Below are positions 1 through 10,567 of a DNA stretch of 64,000 nucleotides, piece by piece. Made by a program: the position numbers and the translations under genes. The DNA is taken from positions 1-64,000 of the forward strand of contig NZ_CAKZLP010000054.1 in assembly GCF_937127095.1 (NCBI RefSeq). The letters are read 5' to 3'. This stretch comes from an uncultured Amphritea sp. Lineage in GTDB: Bacteria; Pseudomonadota; Gammaproteobacteria; Pseudomonadales; Balneatricaceae. The notes below the pieces were generated by a model. That model was given only the letters and a program-made list of their open reading frames with translations. It did no database searches and was not told the DNA's origin. Numbering within the stretch: position 1 is the first letter of the stretch; the number at the start of each line of letters is the position of its first letter.

Positions 1-31
1 TGCTGAAGCCGAATAACTACGTGGGGTGTAG

Positions 32-108
<77 letters not shown>

Positions 109-317
109 GAAGAGATGCGTATTATACGGTTGCGACTGATCTATTCAATACCTTAATCAATAAAATTTCACTCTCATATCATTTATTTCAAAATATACGG
201 ACTGGAGTGCTTCTATCAGGCGATTGCCCCACTACACAGAAAGAAAAAATGAACACTAACGATCACCCACCTGCGAACTGATCAAGCTCCACAGGGGGAA
301 GATAGCAGAGCGTCTGA

Positions 318-1286
318 TCAGACCTCCGTATCGAAGAGAGTAACCCGGTTACGGCCGTTCTGCTTAGACTTATAGAGCGCTTGGTCAGCCTGTTCCAACC
401 AACTCAACGCACTATCTTGTTCCTGTGTCAGTTGGGATACCCCCAAACTGATAGTCACAGACAGGCTATGCTCACCATATTCCATAACAGTCGCTTCGAC
501 AGCTGCACGTATTCGCTCAGCGAAAATCAGCGCATTTTCGCCACTGGTGCCGACCAGAATAGCGCCATACTCTTCGCCGCCGTAACGACCGGTAATATCC
601 GTTTTTCGTACATACTGCTGAAGCGTCTGCGCTATGGTCTTAATCACCAGGTCACCGGCCTGATGACCATAAGTATCATTCACTTTTTTAAAGTGGTCTA
701 TATCAAACATAATCACAGAGCTGGTTTCATGCATTCGCGCGAATCGATCAAATTCTTTTTCCAGACACTCCTGCCAATAGGCCCGATTATATAGCCCGGT
801 CAGGCCATCAGTTCTGCTCAGGGATTGCAGCTGTTTATTCGCTGCCTCTAATTTCTGCTGCGCTATCGCATTATCAGTGACATCGTAGATCAGAATTCCT
901 ATATGATCGATCTGCCCGGTAGGCGAGCTTAAAGGAGACAGGGTGACATTCTGATACATATAGTGCGCACTGCCCGTAATAGGCCGGTGACTCTTAAACG
1001 GGAACAGGTAAGGCCTTTGTTCCCAGGAAATATAGGCGGTGTTGCTTAGCAACAAAACAGCTTCAATTTTTTTCTTCAGCCACCGCACAGGCAGTTCAGG
1101 ATAGAGCGAAAAGAGATTTTGATTGACCGCTTTGCTGGCAGAGATACCTGAATGGTTTTCCATAAAACCATTCCACATACAGATATAGCTGTCACGATCA
1201 ACGACCACCAACCCCACTTCCAGATTCTGCAATAAACCCAGGTTCCAGTGCAGATCTTCAATTTCCTGATGCGTATCTCCAATCAT
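318..1286 (-). CDS. PAS-GGDEF diguanylate cyclase
   Basis: A 322-residue soluble protein that should make c-di-GMP from two GTP. Residues about 15-140 look like a PAS sensory domain (GLVVVDRDSYICMWNG is a typical PAS start), followed by a short coiled linker and a GGDEF domain from about 155. The active site is GGEEY at 236-240. An RxxD inhibitory site (RKTD, 227-230) sits five residues upstream, so product inhibition is expected. The start overlaps the stop of the upstream response regulator gene by four bases, so the two are translationally coupled. The regulator probably controls this cyclase by protein contact (inference). No membrane segment is seen. Confidence 0.9.
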   Translation of the reverse strand: MIGDTHQEIEDLHWNLGLLQNLEVGLVVVDRDSYICMWNGFMENHSGISASKAVNQNLFSLYPELPVRWLKKKIEAVLLLSNTAYISWEQRPYLFPFKSHRPITGSAHYMYQNVTLSPLSSPTGQIDHIGILIYDVTDNAIAQQKLEAANKQLQSLSRTDGLTGLYNRAYWQECLEKEFDRFARMHETSSVIMFDIDHFKKVNDTYGHQAGDLVIKTIAQTLQQYVRKTDITGRYGGEEYGAILVGTSGENALIFAERIRAAVEATVMEYGEHSLSVTISLGVSQLTQEQDSALSWLEQADQALYKSKQNGRNRVTLFDTEV

Positions 1287-2260
1287 GAAAAATATCTCGC
1301 CATTTCCTGTAATTTAGGCAGTGAGTCCGCTGTGAAAATAACCAGAAGTTCACAATGAAAACCCTGTGATTTTAACTGATAATTAATAGAGATCATCAGC
1401 GTCTTCTGCCACTGGGAGTTCTGCTCTGTCATACCGGAAAAATTGCGCAATATTATCGGTGTTGCTCTGCTTAGAGCGATGTCCAGTTGCTTTGAAAAGC
1501 TTGATAAAAAAGCGCCGATTAAGACATTCGAAAGAAACATCTCCAGTTCTGCCTCAAGCTGATCCCCCTGGCCTTGCATATCCATCAAACTGGCAATGGT
1601 TTCCAGGTTGCTATGCTTAATAACCAGTATCGCCTCTCCTGCGAGTTCAGGGCCAACAAACCCCTGACTGACAAGATTAAAGCCACTATTGACAGCAGCA
1701 AGCAGCAGTCCTTCAGTTTCTGCGGGTGACACCAGACTTACTTTAGGAATCGGTAGATCAACAAAGGTATCCAGCAGACTGGCTAGCATAGCCCCAGCCT
1801 GCCCCATGGCTACGTTAGATATTTCCTGATAGTAATCCGGGAGTTCAATCACTTCTTCGCTGTGTATGTCGCTGTCAGGATGTTCCAGTTCAGTGAGTAA
1901 ACCATATTTATGTAATACGTCTGCAATTATCTCAGCAGAACAGGGCTTTTTAATAAACTCCAGCGCGCCCAGTTTTAATACCCGCTTTCTTGCTTCAGGC
2001 TGCACATCACCCGAGACAACAATGACCATGGTCGGGAGATCATCCCGGCGAATCTCTTCCAGTACCTGATAACCATCCATGATCGGCATATTCAGATCCA
2101 GAAACAGAATATCACCTTTTTGAGCACGCACTGCATCCAGCGCTTGCTGGCCGAGTTCGGCAAAGGTAATGTCTACATTCCAGCCTTGTAACGCTGAAGC
2201 CATCTGCTTACGCGCCAAACGAGAATCATCGCATATGACAATAGGGACGGGGGCACTCAA
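1283..2260 (-). CDS. Response regulator with CheC/CheX-like phosphatase domain
   Basis: 325 residues. The N-terminal receiver has the acidic pair D11/D12, phospho-acceptor D55 (ILFLDLNMP), S83 and the KP motif at 105-106, so it looks functional. The C-terminal half resembles the CheC/CheX/FliY phosphatase family. It has one site matching D/S-x3-E-x2-N-x22-P exactly (D142, E146, N149, P172). The second pseudo-symmetric site (near EMFLSN) has Phe where Glu is required and looks dead. A receiver joined to its own phosphatase suggests a self-resetting signal. It is followed, with a 4-base overlap, by the PAS-GGDEF gene, its likely output. No histidine kinase is adjacent. Confidence 0.85.
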   Translation of the reverse strand: MSAPVPIVICDDSRLARKQMASALQGWNVDITFAELGQQALDAVRAQKGDILFLDLNMPIMDGYQVLEEIRRDDLPTMVIVVSGDVQPEARKRVLKLGALEFIKKPCSAEIIADVLHKYGLLTELEHPDSDIHSEEVIELPDYYQEISNVAMGQAGAMLASLLDTFVDLPIPKVSLVSPAETEGLLLAAVNSGFNLVSQGFVGPELAGEAILVIKHSNLETIASLMDMQGQGDQLEAELEMFLSNVLIGAFLSSFSKQLDIALSRATPIILRNFSGMTEQNSQWQKTLMISINYQLKSQGFHCELLVIFTADSLPKLQEMARYFS

Positions 2261-2470
2261 AACACTATCCTTCTACATTCTTTTATTATTCTATATTCCA
2301 TTCTGCTACATTCATTCCTGAGCAATACTGGGAAGGGTCATAGAGACTAGAGAATATTCAATCAGAACACAATTCCAACTAAGACTTAAATAAATTTTCA
2401 ATCTATTTTTAAACAGTTACCCTATCCCCCCCATTCGGTCTAACTGACATTTTGTTTAGTTATTCCTTAT

Positions 2471-2486
2471 TTAAGGCTTGCCTTAA
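2471..2486. promoter_or_regulatory. Perfect inverted repeat upstream of ald
   Basis: TTAAGGC-TT-GCCTTAA is a perfect inverted repeat (7-bp arms) in an AT-rich stretch between the divergent response regulator and alanine dehydrogenase genes. It could be a transcription-factor operator. No adjacent gene encodes an obvious cognate regulator. Confidence 0.35.
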
Positions 2487-2535
2487 CAGCTGTATATATG
2501 AAGCATTATTAAGTCTGTATAAGCGATGAGGCTAA

Positions 2536-2623
2536 AGAGATAAACCGCCGCAACAAAGCCCTCAATACTGTTCCGCCCCGGGTAAACCCGCATCAGAACC
2601 TGTAGCTGTGACAATGAATCTCT
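2536..2623 (+). promoter_or_regulatory. Possible structured leader upstream of ald
   Basis: This lies in the 536-base region between the response regulator and ald. AGAGAT (2536-2541) pairs perfectly with ATCTCT (2618-2623). Inside, GTTC (2570-2573) pairs with GAAC (2596-2599), enclosing CGGGT-AA-ACCCG (2579-2590). The segment is GC-rich compared with its AT-rich flanks. I could not match it to a known riboswitch: an ACCGCCG string recalls the glycine aptamer, but the remaining conserved bases are missing. The rest of the gap holds no convincing ORF. Confidence 0.25.
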
Positions 2624-2796
2624 CGACAAGTAGCACCAAATCCAAAAATTTCACTGTTTATCTTTCTAATATTTAATCTCTATGACTGGGAAAACACTAA
2701 ACTCTGCTATTTTTTGGCGTAAAAATCTGTTCAACCGGTGCTAACTTTATATGAGTGAAGGGTTATTGTGTTTTCTCATCTGCAGGAGTGCTGGAT

Positions 2797-3912
2797 ATGT
2801 TAATTGGTATCCCAAAAGAGATTAAGAATAATGAGTACCGTATCGGGATGACGCCGGCCGGGGTGCGTGAACTGGTAAGCCATGGTCACCACGTCATGGT
2901 TCAACGTGACGGCGGCACGGCAATCGGTCTGCTCAACGATCACTATGAAGCCGCTGGCGCCTCACTGGTTGATACTCCGGAGGAGATCTTCGCCACTGCA
3001 GAGATGATTATCAAGGTGAAAGAGCCTCAACCTGAAGAGTGCAAAATGCTCCGTCCAGGGCAGCTGCTGTTTACCTATCTGCACCTGGCCCCCGACCCGG
3101 AACAAACCCGTTTACTGCTTGAGTCAGACTGCGTCGCTATCGCCTATGAAACGGTCACTGATGCGCAGGGAGGCCTGCCGTTGCTAGCACCAATGAGTGA
3201 AGTGGCGGGCCGGATGTCAGTTCAGGCAGGTGCCCATGCCCTGGAAAAGGCGCAAGGGGGTATGGGTATTCTGCTTGGTGGCGTGCCCGGCGTAGCACCT
3301 GCTAAGGTCACTGTAATCGGAGGTGGTGTTGTCGGTATTAATGCCGCACGAATGGCGATGGGTCTGGGGGCAGATGTTACTATTCTGGATCGTTCACTGC
3401 CCCGCCTGAAAGCGCTGGATGAGCAATACGGCCCACAGCTGAAAACCCTTTATTCCAGCGTTGAAAGTATCGAGCATGAAGTGACTCAATCAGACCTGGT
3501 GATCGGCGCGGTGCTTATTCCGGGCGCGGCTGCCCCGAAACTGGTTACCCGTGAGATGCTGAAGAAGATGAAGAATGGCTCAGTGCTGGTAGACGTTGCC
3601 ATCGATCAGGGCGGTTGTTTTGAAACCTCCCGCGCCACCACCCATCAGGACCCTACCTATGAGGTGGAGGGTATTATTCACTACTGTGTTGCCAATATGC
3701 CCGGAGGAGTCGCACGAACCTCAACCTTTGCGCTGACCAATGCCACCCTGCCGTTTGCACTGGCGTTAGCCAATAAAGGCTATCAGCAAGCACTGATTGA
3801 TGATCCTCATCTGCGTAACGGTTTGAATGTGCACCGGGGAAAAGTCACCTATCAGGCGGTGGCAACCGCCCTGGGATATGACTGTCTGGCGCCGGAGCAA
3901 GCCGTCGGTTAA
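2797..3912 (+). CDS. ald: Alanine dehydrogenase
   Basis: 371 residues starting [15 protein letters not shown], the family's standard N-terminus. It catalyses reversible NAD-dependent deamination of L-alanine to pyruvate and ammonia. Catalytic-site features are visible: Lys and His in the [10 protein letters not shown] and YLHLAPD regions, and a Rossmann motif [12 protein letters not shown] in the middle. The GTG at 2755 extends the frame by 14 residues, but AGGAG at 2784-2788 lies eight bases before the ATG at 2797, which decides the start. It is monocistronic, with a hairpin terminator just downstream. Length matches the family (about 370). Confidence 0.95.
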   Translation: MLIGIPKEIKNNEYRIGMTPAGVRELVSHGHHVMVQRDGGTAIGLLNDHYEAAGASLVDTPEEIFATAEMIIKVKEPQPEECKMLRPGQLLFTYLHLAPDPEQTRLLLESDCVAIAYETVTDAQGGLPLLAPMSEVAGRMSVQAGAHALEKAQGGMGILLGGVPGVAPAKVTVIGGGVVGINAARMAMGLGADVTILDRSLPRLKALDEQYGPQLKTLYSSVESIEHEVTQSDLVIGAVLIPGAAAPKLVTREMLKKMKNGSVLVDVAIDQGGCFETSRATTHQDPTYEVEGIIHYCVANMPGGVARTSTFALTNATLPFALALANKGYQQALIDDPHLRNGLNVHRGKVTYQAVATALGYDCLAPEQAVG

Positions 3913-3950
3913 CGGAGTCAATCAACAACGTTTCAGTTTCGACATAGCAA

Positions 3951-3979
3951 AAAAACGCTATCGACAGGATAGCGTTTTT
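3951..3979 (+). terminator. Rho-independent terminator after ald
   Basis: The inverted repeat AAAAACGCTATC-GACAG-GATAGCGTTTTT has a 12-base arm on each side, with A and T runs making it bidirectional. It serves ald and may also serve the convergent GGDEF-EAL gene. Confidence 0.9.
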
Positions 3980-4069
3980 ACTGCTGTCATCCGGAAAAAC
4001 CTGCTTTTCCGGCAACCTTTAAGCGGGCAGTTGTGATCATTGTCGCTACCCTCTATCAGTTACTGCATC

Positions 4070-6709
4070 TCATCTGAATAAATCATATCGGTATCTCTCA
4101 TTACAGGCGTTTACCAGTTCCACGAACTCTTCTGCAGGAACCGGTCTGCCGAAAAAATACCCCTGTATCGAATCACAATCGATATGGTTGAGAAAATTAT
4201 ACTGAAATTCATTCTCTACTCCCTCAGCAACCACTCTGAGCCCCAGCCCTTTTGCCATGGTTATAGCCGCCTGCACCAGTTGCTGGTCACCCTGATCATC
4301 TTCCAGATCCTGGATAAAACTTCTATCCACTTTGACAATATCAAAGGGAAACTGTTTTAGATAACCCAAAGAGGAATAGCCGGTACCAAAGTCATCCATA
4401 GCAAGGATGATACCCATTGCCTTAATCTGATTCAGTGTCTGAGCCGTTTCCTCATCATTTCGGATCAGAAGCCCCTCGGTAATCTCCATCACAAGTTGAG
4501 TGGGGGGAAAGCCGGTCTTACTTAAACTACTCCGCAATGCCGAAAGGATATGGCCATCTCTGAACTGGACCGGTGAAACATTCACTCCCATTCTGAAGTC
4601 TTGGCCTAAGGTTTCTCGCCAAGACTGGCCTCGACTACAGACCTCCAGAATAATCCAGTCGCCAATGGGCACTATCAAACCGGTCTGCTCAGCGACCGGA
4701 ATAAACTCATCGGGTGAAACCTGGCCTAACTCTGGATTATTCCACCGTATCAGAGCTTCAGCCGCAACCACCCGTTGCTGTTTAAGGTCGAAGACAGGCT
4801 GAAAATGCAGACTCAATTCCTGACGTTCTAAAGCGTGTCGAAGTTGTCGGCCGATTTCCAGATTTCTGATAACGTCTTCATTCATATCAGGGGTATAAAA
4901 GTTGAAGCCGTTACGCCCGGCGGCTTTAACCCGGTACATCGCGGTATCTGCTTTGCGCAGAAGCTCATCCGGCACGGTACCATCGGTAGGTGAAACCGCG
5001 ATACCAATACTACCACTGATAAAATAACTCCGATCTTTAACCCTGAACTCCCGACTTAGCGCTGATAAAATGTTCAAAGCGATCTCTTCCGTAAGATACA
5101 GGTCCTCCTGTCCTTCAATCACAAGGATAAACTCGTCACCACCGTAGCGGGACAACGTATGTTCACCACCGAGGGTCGCACGTAGCCGGTTTGCGACCTT
5201 AATCAGCAGTTCATCGCCCTCCTCGTGGCCCATGGAATCATTAACCCACTTGAAATCGTCCAGATCAATAAACATCAGAGTAAGCAGGTTACCTTCTGAC
5301 TGAGCTTTAACAATCGCGCTATGTAACTTCTCATGCATCAGAACACGGTTAGGCAGATTGGTCAGCGCGTCAAACTGGGCCTGATAAAGAACCTTTTGCT
5401 GATGCTCTTTCAGCTCGGTGATATCACGGATACAGCTAATGCCTACTATCTCGTCATCAACCTGGGTTTGTTGATAGTTAACTATGGCATTGAAACTTGT
5501 GCCATCGGGCCGCAGTGCATCACATTCAAAGCTGGACTCTCCATGACTATATAATTTTTCAATTTCTGTACGACCTTGGGTATTAAACAACTCAAGTAGC
5601 AGAAGATTCTTTAACTGATCTCCCCGACACTGAAACAAACGTTCTGCTGCCAGGTTAAAATCGAGAATATGATCACCCCGATGCATGATTACCGCTTCCG
5701 TTGAAACCTCTGATAGCTGTAATAACCGCGCTTCACTTCTGCGCAAAGAGGCCTCAACCTGAACCCGCTGCTCAATCTGTTTTCTTCCCTCCCGGTATAA
5801 AAAAATGATCAGCGAAAAGACTAACAGCGAAATACCGGACATCAGATATAGAATCCGATGACCAAACTCGCCGCCCCAGGAGGAGTTATGCTCATTGAGA
5901 TAGACCAGACTCCAACCGGGTAACAATGAAGACGTCTGCTTAAACACCTTGTACTGAATGCCTGCAGAATCCTGAACAGTATCTGTATTTAGCCATGCCA
6001 GAGAGATCGTTTTTGCCGGATCAGATAAAGAGTAACCAAGCTCTGGACTCAACGTCGAATCCAGCACGGGCATTCGCTGTAAAACCCACTCTTTACGACT
6101 CGACGCAAATATGACCCCGTCGGCATCAATCAACAAAACAATGCCGGGTAACCCATCAAACTTATCTTCCAGTATTCCAGGGGGAAATTTATTAACAACA
6201 ACACCGAGTAACGCGCCCGTTTCATCTTCAATTCTATGGGAGAAATAGACTCCCCTTCGATGCGTAGTTGCCCCAACTGCTAATTGAAGAGCAGAACCAA
6301 CGGATATCGCTTCTTTAAAATAGGGACGATAGGCAAAATTATCCTTTAACAACTGCTCTTTTTCAGCAACATCATTCACCGCGATTATATCGCCCTGTAC
6401 ATTCAGCAAATAACAGAGAGAAGAGTTACTCAGATCACAAATACTGTTTAATACGGGGGTTAAATCTCTGTCTCCTTCGACAAGATAATCTCTTATCTCT
6501 GGAAGCGTGGATTGAATGGCCACCTGAACACGAAAACCATCTATCAGCGATTTCAGATCATGATTAATATAAGAAACAACACTTCCAACATTACGCTGGG
6601 CATCTTGCTGGGTGTATACCCCTAAAACAAGGTAGTTAGCAATGACACCCAATGTTGCTGTAAGTCCGCAGGTGAACGTCAGCAATAACAGGATATTTCG
6701 GGCTCTCAT
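4070..6709 (-). CDS. Membrane Cache-PAS-GGDEF-EAL c-di-GMP protein
   Basis: 879 residues. Membrane segments at about 5-30 and 286-305 flank a periplasmic double-Cache-like sensor. A PAS domain (about 325-435), GGDEF and EAL domains follow. The cyclase site is GGDEF at 523-527, but the RxxD inhibitory site is absent (GGEH occupies that place). The EAL domain keeps EALIRW (651 onward), the MEITEG loop, DDFGTGYSS and VAEGVEN, so it should be an active phosphodiesterase. It is a potential bifunctional enzyme whose net activity cannot be read from sequence. It is convergent with ald and stands alone. Confidence 0.9.
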   Translation of the reverse strand: MRARNILLLLTFTCGLTATLGVIANYLVLGVYTQQDAQRNVGSVVSYINHDLKSLIDGFRVQVAIQSTLPEIRDYLVEGDRDLTPVLNSICDLSNSSLCYLLNVQGDIIAVNDVAEKEQLLKDNFAYRPYFKEAISVGSALQLAVGATTHRRGVYFSHRIEDETGALLGVVVNKFPPGILEDKFDGLPGIVLLIDADGVIFASSRKEWVLQRMPVLDSTLSPELGYSLSDPAKTISLAWLNTDTVQDSAGIQYKVFKQTSSLLPGWSLVYLNEHNSSWGGEFGHRILYLMSGISLLVFSLIIFLYREGRKQIEQRVQVEASLRRSEARLLQLSEVSTEAVIMHRGDHILDFNLAAERLFQCRGDQLKNLLLLELFNTQGRTEIEKLYSHGESSFECDALRPDGTSFNAIVNYQQTQVDDEIVGISCIRDITELKEHQQKVLYQAQFDALTNLPNRVLMHEKLHSAIVKAQSEGNLLTLMFIDLDDFKWVNDSMGHEEGDELLIKVANRLRATLGGEHTLSRYGGDEFILVIEGQEDLYLTEEIALNILSALSREFRVKDRSYFISGSIGIAVSPTDGTVPDELLRKADTAMYRVKAAGRNGFNFYTPDMNEDVIRNLEIGRQLRHALERQELSLHFQPVFDLKQQRVVAAEALIRWNNPELGQVSPDEFIPVAEQTGLIVPIGDWIILEVCSRGQSWRETLGQDFRMGVNVSPVQFRDGHILSALRSSLSKTGFPPTQLVMEITEGLLIRNDEETAQTLNQIKAMGIILAMDDFGTGYSSLGYLKQFPFDIVKVDRSFIQDLEDDQGDQQLVQAAITMAKGLGLRVVAEGVENEFQYNFLNHIDCDSIQGYFFGRPVPAEEFVELVNACNERYRYDLFR

Positions 6710-6876
6710 ATATCAATTTCACCATACGTATTGGATACTGCTCAACACAGTGGATTTACTGTGGCGGTGTTCTCAGGAACAATAAAATGACTGATATACA
6801 ATATAGAGAATCTGAACGACAAAAAGTGACATTGCCACTCAGTTTGGGTAACTGATAGATTTCGTTATGCTCTATA

Positions 6877-6909
6877 AAAGCAGGGGCACTCTCGCAATGT
6901 CTGGCCCCT
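6877..6909 (-). terminator. Probable terminator of uvrB
   Basis: On the minus strand AGGGGC (6904-6909) pairs with GCCCCT (6882-6887), followed by GCTTTTA. The loop is long (16 bases), so this is a moderate candidate, but its place 20 bases after the uvrB stop fits. Confidence 0.5.
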
Positions 6910-6929
6910 TTACTGAGAAGATGGATGAT

Positions 6930-8942
6930 CTATAAGCCACTATGTTTGAGTTTCTCCAGCTGATCCCGGTATTGAGCAGCTTTCTCAAATTCCAGATTTT
7001 TGGCCGCTTCATACATCTGATCTTCCAACCGACTCATCGTCTTAGCCAACTCAGCAGAACTGAGTTTCTTAGCGTCAAGCTGATACTCTGTCACCGGCTC
7101 GGCGACTTTACGTCCTGATTTGGTTTTACGCCCCGGAATTGAAGACGCTCCCTCCATGATATCTGCAACTGATTTCTGAATACCGATCGGGGTAATGCCA
7201 TGCTGCTCGTTATAGGCGATCTGCTTATTCCGCCGCCGTTCGGTTTCATCGATTGCCCGTTGCATCGAACCGGTAATCCGGTCGGCATAGAGAATAGCCC
7301 GGCCATTAATATTTCGTGCAGCACGACCAATGGTCTGGATCATTGAGGTTTCTGAACGCAGGAAGCCCTCTTTATCAGCATCCAGAATGGCCACCAGCGA
7401 CACCTCCGGCATATCAATACCTTCCCGCAGCAGGTTAATACCCACCAACACATCAAACTCGCCGATGCGCAGATCGCGGATAATCTCAACCCGTTCGACG
7501 GTATCGATATCAGAGTGCAGATAACGCACCCGCACTCCATGCTCGTCCAGATAGTCGGTCAGATCCTCTGCCATGCGCTTCGTCAGAACAGTGACTACAA
7601 TCCGTTCGCCCTTGGCGGCGACGGTATTAATCTCACCCAGCAGATCATCCACCTGAGTGCGTGCCGGACGAATCTCAACGATGGGATCAAGCAGACCGGT
7701 TGGCCGAACCACCTGCTCAACCACCTGACCGGCATTGGCTGCTTCGTACTTACTCGGGGTCGCCGACACCATAATCATCTGTGGCGCCTGACGTTCCCAT
7801 TCTTCAAATTTCATCGGCCGGTTATCCAGTGCAGAAGGTAGCCGGAAACCATATTCAACTAATGTTTCTTTGCGGGAACGGTCGCCTTTATACATTGCTC
7901 CCAGCTGCGGGATGGTGACATGGGACTCATCCATCACCAGCAGCGCATCCGCTGGCAGATAATCAAACAGTGTCGGAGGCGGCTCGCCCGGCGCCCGCCC
8001 CGACAGATAACGGGAATAGTTTTCAATCCCGGAGCAATAGCCCAGCTCCTTAATCATCTCCACGTCATACATAACCCGCTGCTCAAGCCGCTGCACTTCA
8101 ACCAGTTTATCGTTACTGCGCAGCTGCTCCAGCCGGGGGTGCAGCTCTTCGAGAATATTATCGACCGCTTCCAGCAGTTTCTCCCGCGGCGTGACGTAGT
8201 GGGATTTAGGATAGATAGTTGCCCGGGGAACCCGACGCAATACCTCGCCTGTCAGCGGATCAAAATAGCTGATGTTTTCCACTTCATCGTCAAACAGTTC
8301 GATCCGTACCGCTTCTTTCTCTGATTCCGCAGGAAAGACATCAATCACATCGCCCCGCACCCGATAGGTACCCCGGTGTAGTTCAACATCATTGCGAGTG
8401 TACTGAAGCTCAGCCAGACGGCGCAAAATGGTTCGCTGATCCGCAGCATCACCCCGGTCCAGGTGCAACATCATCCCCAGATAGGATTTGGGATCCCCCA
8501 GACCGTAAATCGCTGAAACCGTCGCAACAATAATGGCGTCATCACGCTCCAACAGCGCCTTGGTTGCCGATAATCGCATCTGCTCGATATGTTCATTAAT
8601 CGATGCATCCTTCTCAATGAAGGTATCCGATGAGGGCACATAGGCTTCTGGCTGATAATAGTCGTAATAGGAAACGAAATACTCGACAGCGTTGTTCGGG
8701 AAAAACTCGCGAAACTCGCCATACAACTGCGCAGCCAGGGTTTTGTTGTGCGCCATAATAATGGTCGGGCGCTGTAATTCTGCGATCACATTCGCGATAG
8801 TAAAGGTTTTGCCTGATCCGGTAACCCCTAAGAGGGTCTGAGCCGCAAGACCGGCATGGATACCATCAACCAACCCCTTAATCGCGGCGGGCTGATCACC
8901 GGCGGGTTGAAACTTTGACTGAATCTGAAAACGTTGCTTCAT
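6930..8942 (-). CDS. uvrB: Excinuclease ABC subunit B
   Basis: 670 residues, the normal UvrB length. This is the helicase-like damage-verification subunit of nucleotide excision repair. Walker A is GVTGSGKT near residue 40. The beta-hairpin sequence [13 protein letters not shown], the DESHVTIPQ Walker B, the helicase motif QTIGRAARN and the C-terminal UVR domain ([19 protein letters not shown]) that contacts UvrC are all present. It stands alone, divergent from the aminotransferase. I looked for a LexA box (CTGT-N8-ACAG) in the upstream 260 bases and did not find a clear one. Confidence 0.98.
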   Translation of the reverse strand: MKQRFQIQSKFQPAGDQPAAIKGLVDGIHAGLAAQTLLGVTGSGKTFTIANVIAELQRPTIIMAHNKTLAAQLYGEFREFFPNNAVEYFVSYYDYYQPEAYVPSSDTFIEKDASINEHIEQMRLSATKALLERDDAIIVATVSAIYGLGDPKSYLGMMLHLDRGDAADQRTILRRLAELQYTRNDVELHRGTYRVRGDVIDVFPAESEKEAVRIELFDDEVENISYFDPLTGEVLRRVPRATIYPKSHYVTPREKLLEAVDNILEELHPRLEQLRSNDKLVEVQRLEQRVMYDVEMIKELGYCSGIENYSRYLSGRAPGEPPPTLFDYLPADALLVMDESHVTIPQLGAMYKGDRSRKETLVEYGFRLPSALDNRPMKFEEWERQAPQMIMVSATPSKYEAANAGQVVEQVVRPTGLLDPIVEIRPARTQVDDLLGEINTVAAKGERIVVTVLTKRMAEDLTDYLDEHGVRVRYLHSDIDTVERVEIIRDLRIGEFDVLVGINLLREGIDMPEVSLVAILDADKEGFLRSETSMIQTIGRAARNINGRAILYADRITGSMQRAIDETERRRNKQIAYNEQHGITPIGIQKSVADIMEGASSIPGRKTKSGRKVAEPVTEYQLDAKKLSSAELAKTMSRLEDQMYEAAKNLEFEKAAQYRDQLEKLKHSGL

Positions 8943-9206
8943 AATAGCTGTTTCATAACTGATCTATACGACACAAAAATGGAAGCCGACTATTATACCT
9001 GTATGAAAAATTTTCTGCTGAATGATCATCTGATAAAAACTACATCACTATTTCAGACATAGTTGTCACTTTGTTGAAAGAAATACTACTTTTAACCTGA
9101 TTCAGCGATGAAAATGATTTTTCCGCAACCCGGATTCCGGTATCATTTATCGGTTAAACACACCGTGGTATAGCACCACTTTTTTTCAGAGGATATGGCT
9201 AGGACA

Positions 9207-10388
9207 ATGCAACTCTCCGATCGCGTTAACAGCATAAAACCTTCTCCGACACTGGCAGTGACTAACCGTGCTGCTGAACTGCGTGCAGCGGGTAAAAACA
9301 TTATTGGCCTGGGTGCAGGCGAGCCTGATTTCGACACCCCGGATCACATTAAAAACGCTGCTATTGAAGCGCTGAACAACGGCTTCACGAAATACACAGC
9401 TGTTGACGGCACGCCCGCTCTGAAAAAAGCCATTATTGCCAAATTCAAACGGGATAACGGTTTTGATTATGAAGCCAATCAGATTCTGGTGTCATGTGGA
9501 GGAAAGCAAAGTTTCTTTAACCTGTCTCTGGCGCTGCTGAACGCGGGCGATGAAGTGATTATTCCGGCGCCTTACTGGGTATCTTATCCGGATATGGTGC
9601 TGATGGGTGAAGGCGTACCTGTCATTGTTACCACTACCCAGGAAGCCCGCTTCAAAATCACACCGGCGCAACTGGAAGAGGCGATCACTGACAAGACCCG
9701 ACTGCTGGTACTGAACAGCCCGTCGAACCCGACCGGTGTTGCCTACACTGAAGCAGAACTGAAAGATCTGGGTGAGGTACTGGCTAAGTATCCAGACGTA
9801 CTGATCGCAACCGATGACATGTACGAGCATATCCTGTTCACCGATACGCCGTTCATCAACATTCTCAACGTCTGCCCTGAACTGTATGACCGCACCATCG
9901 TCTTGAATGGCGTATCCAAAGCCTATTCGATGACCGGCTGGCGCATCGGTTATGCCGCAGGCCCGGCGAAACTGATCGGCGCGATGAAGAAGATCCAGTC
10001 GCAGAGCACTTCCAACCCTACGTCTATCTCTCAGGTTGCTGCACAAGCCGCCCTGGATGGCGATCAGGAGTGCGTTAAAGAGATGGTCAAAGCGTTCAAA
10101 CAGCGCCATGACTTCGTGGTCGAAAAACTGAACGAGATCGAAGGGGTTGACTGCATCCCTGCTGACGGCACTTTCTATGCGTTCCCGAGTTTTCAGCAGG
10201 TCATCGACAAAGACGAGCGCTTTGAAAACGATATCGATCTGGCTGAGTTCCTGCTACTGGAAGCCGGTGTTGCGCTGGTGCCGGGTTCGGCCTTTGGCGC
10301 TCCGGGTAACATGCGTTTATCCTTCGCAACCTCTCTGGACATTCTGGAAGACGCGATCAGCCGTATAAAAGCAGCTCTGGAAAAATAA
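9207..10388 (+). CDS. Aspartate aminotransferase, class I (AspC/AatA type)
   Basis: 393 residues from the ATG at 9207 (MQLSDRVNSIKPSPT, the common family N-terminus). It is a PLP enzyme exchanging amino groups between aspartate and 2-oxoglutarate. The PLP lysine is in LNGVSKAYSMTGWRIGY, the NSPSNPTG loop binds cofactor, and the C-terminal substrate arginine is in MRLSFATS. An in-frame ATG at 9195 would add four residues. The AGAGGA at 9188-9193 is one base from that ATG but 13 from 9207, so the exact start is uncertain. A strong terminator follows. Confidence 0.93.
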   Translation: MQLSDRVNSIKPSPTLAVTNRAAELRAAGKNIIGLGAGEPDFDTPDHIKNAAIEALNNGFTKYTAVDGTPALKKAIIAKFKRDNGFDYEANQILVSCGGKQSFFNLSLALLNAGDEVIIPAPYWVSYPDMVLMGEGVPVIVTTTQEARFKITPAQLEEAITDKTRLLVLNSPSNPTGVAYTEAELKDLGEVLAKYPDVLIATDDMYEHILFTDTPFINILNVCPELYDRTIVLNGVSKAYSMTGWRIGYAAGPAKLIGAMKKIQSQSTSNPTSISQVAAQAALDGDQECVKEMVKAFKQRHDFVVEKLNEIEGVDCIPADGTFYAFPSFQQVIDKDERFENDIDLAEFLLLEAGVALVPGSAFGAPGNMRLSFATSLDILEDAISRIKAALEK

Positions 10389-10404
10389 TTTTTCAGCGCT
10401 CTGT

Positions 10405-10430
10405 AAGCCGGGCTCAGCCCGGCTTTTTTT
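10405..10430 (+). terminator. Rho-independent terminator after the aspartate aminotransferase
   Basis: AAGCCGGGCT-CAG-CCCGGCTT stem-loop followed directly by a run of eight T. Confidence 0.95.
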
Positions 10431-10523
10431 TATTATCATCGTCGCTACCGACACTCCATCCCACCTCCTCTACAGCAAGCCTGATCAGGCTTAACAGTTC
10501 AAAAAACTTTAATCTAAACAGCA

Positions 10524-10552
10524 TTGGCATTTCCGCAAAGTCTCACTATAAT
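10524..10552 (+). promoter_or_regulatory. Sigma-70 promoter of the tetR-RND operon
   Basis: TTGGCA (10524-10529), a 17-base spacer, and a perfect TATAAT (10547-10552). This places transcription start near 10559, before the ATG of the TetR gene at 10584. It also shows that the upstream in-frame TTG at 10524 is not a start codon. Confidence 0.7.
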
Positions 10553-10567
10553 ATTTCTTTTTAAGAC

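Noticed and set aside
2536..2623. Glycine riboswitch before ald
   Set aside because: Only an ACCGCCG string agrees. The other conserved aptamer bases and a tandem arrangement are missing.
8943..9206. LexA (SOS) box upstream of uvrB
   Set aside because: CTGT is present, but no ACAG follows at the right spacing.
9492..10109. Long minus-strand frame of 205 codons opposite the aspartate aminotransferase
   Set aside because: It lies wholly inside a well-supported aminotransferase gene and its product looks like antisense of coding sequence.
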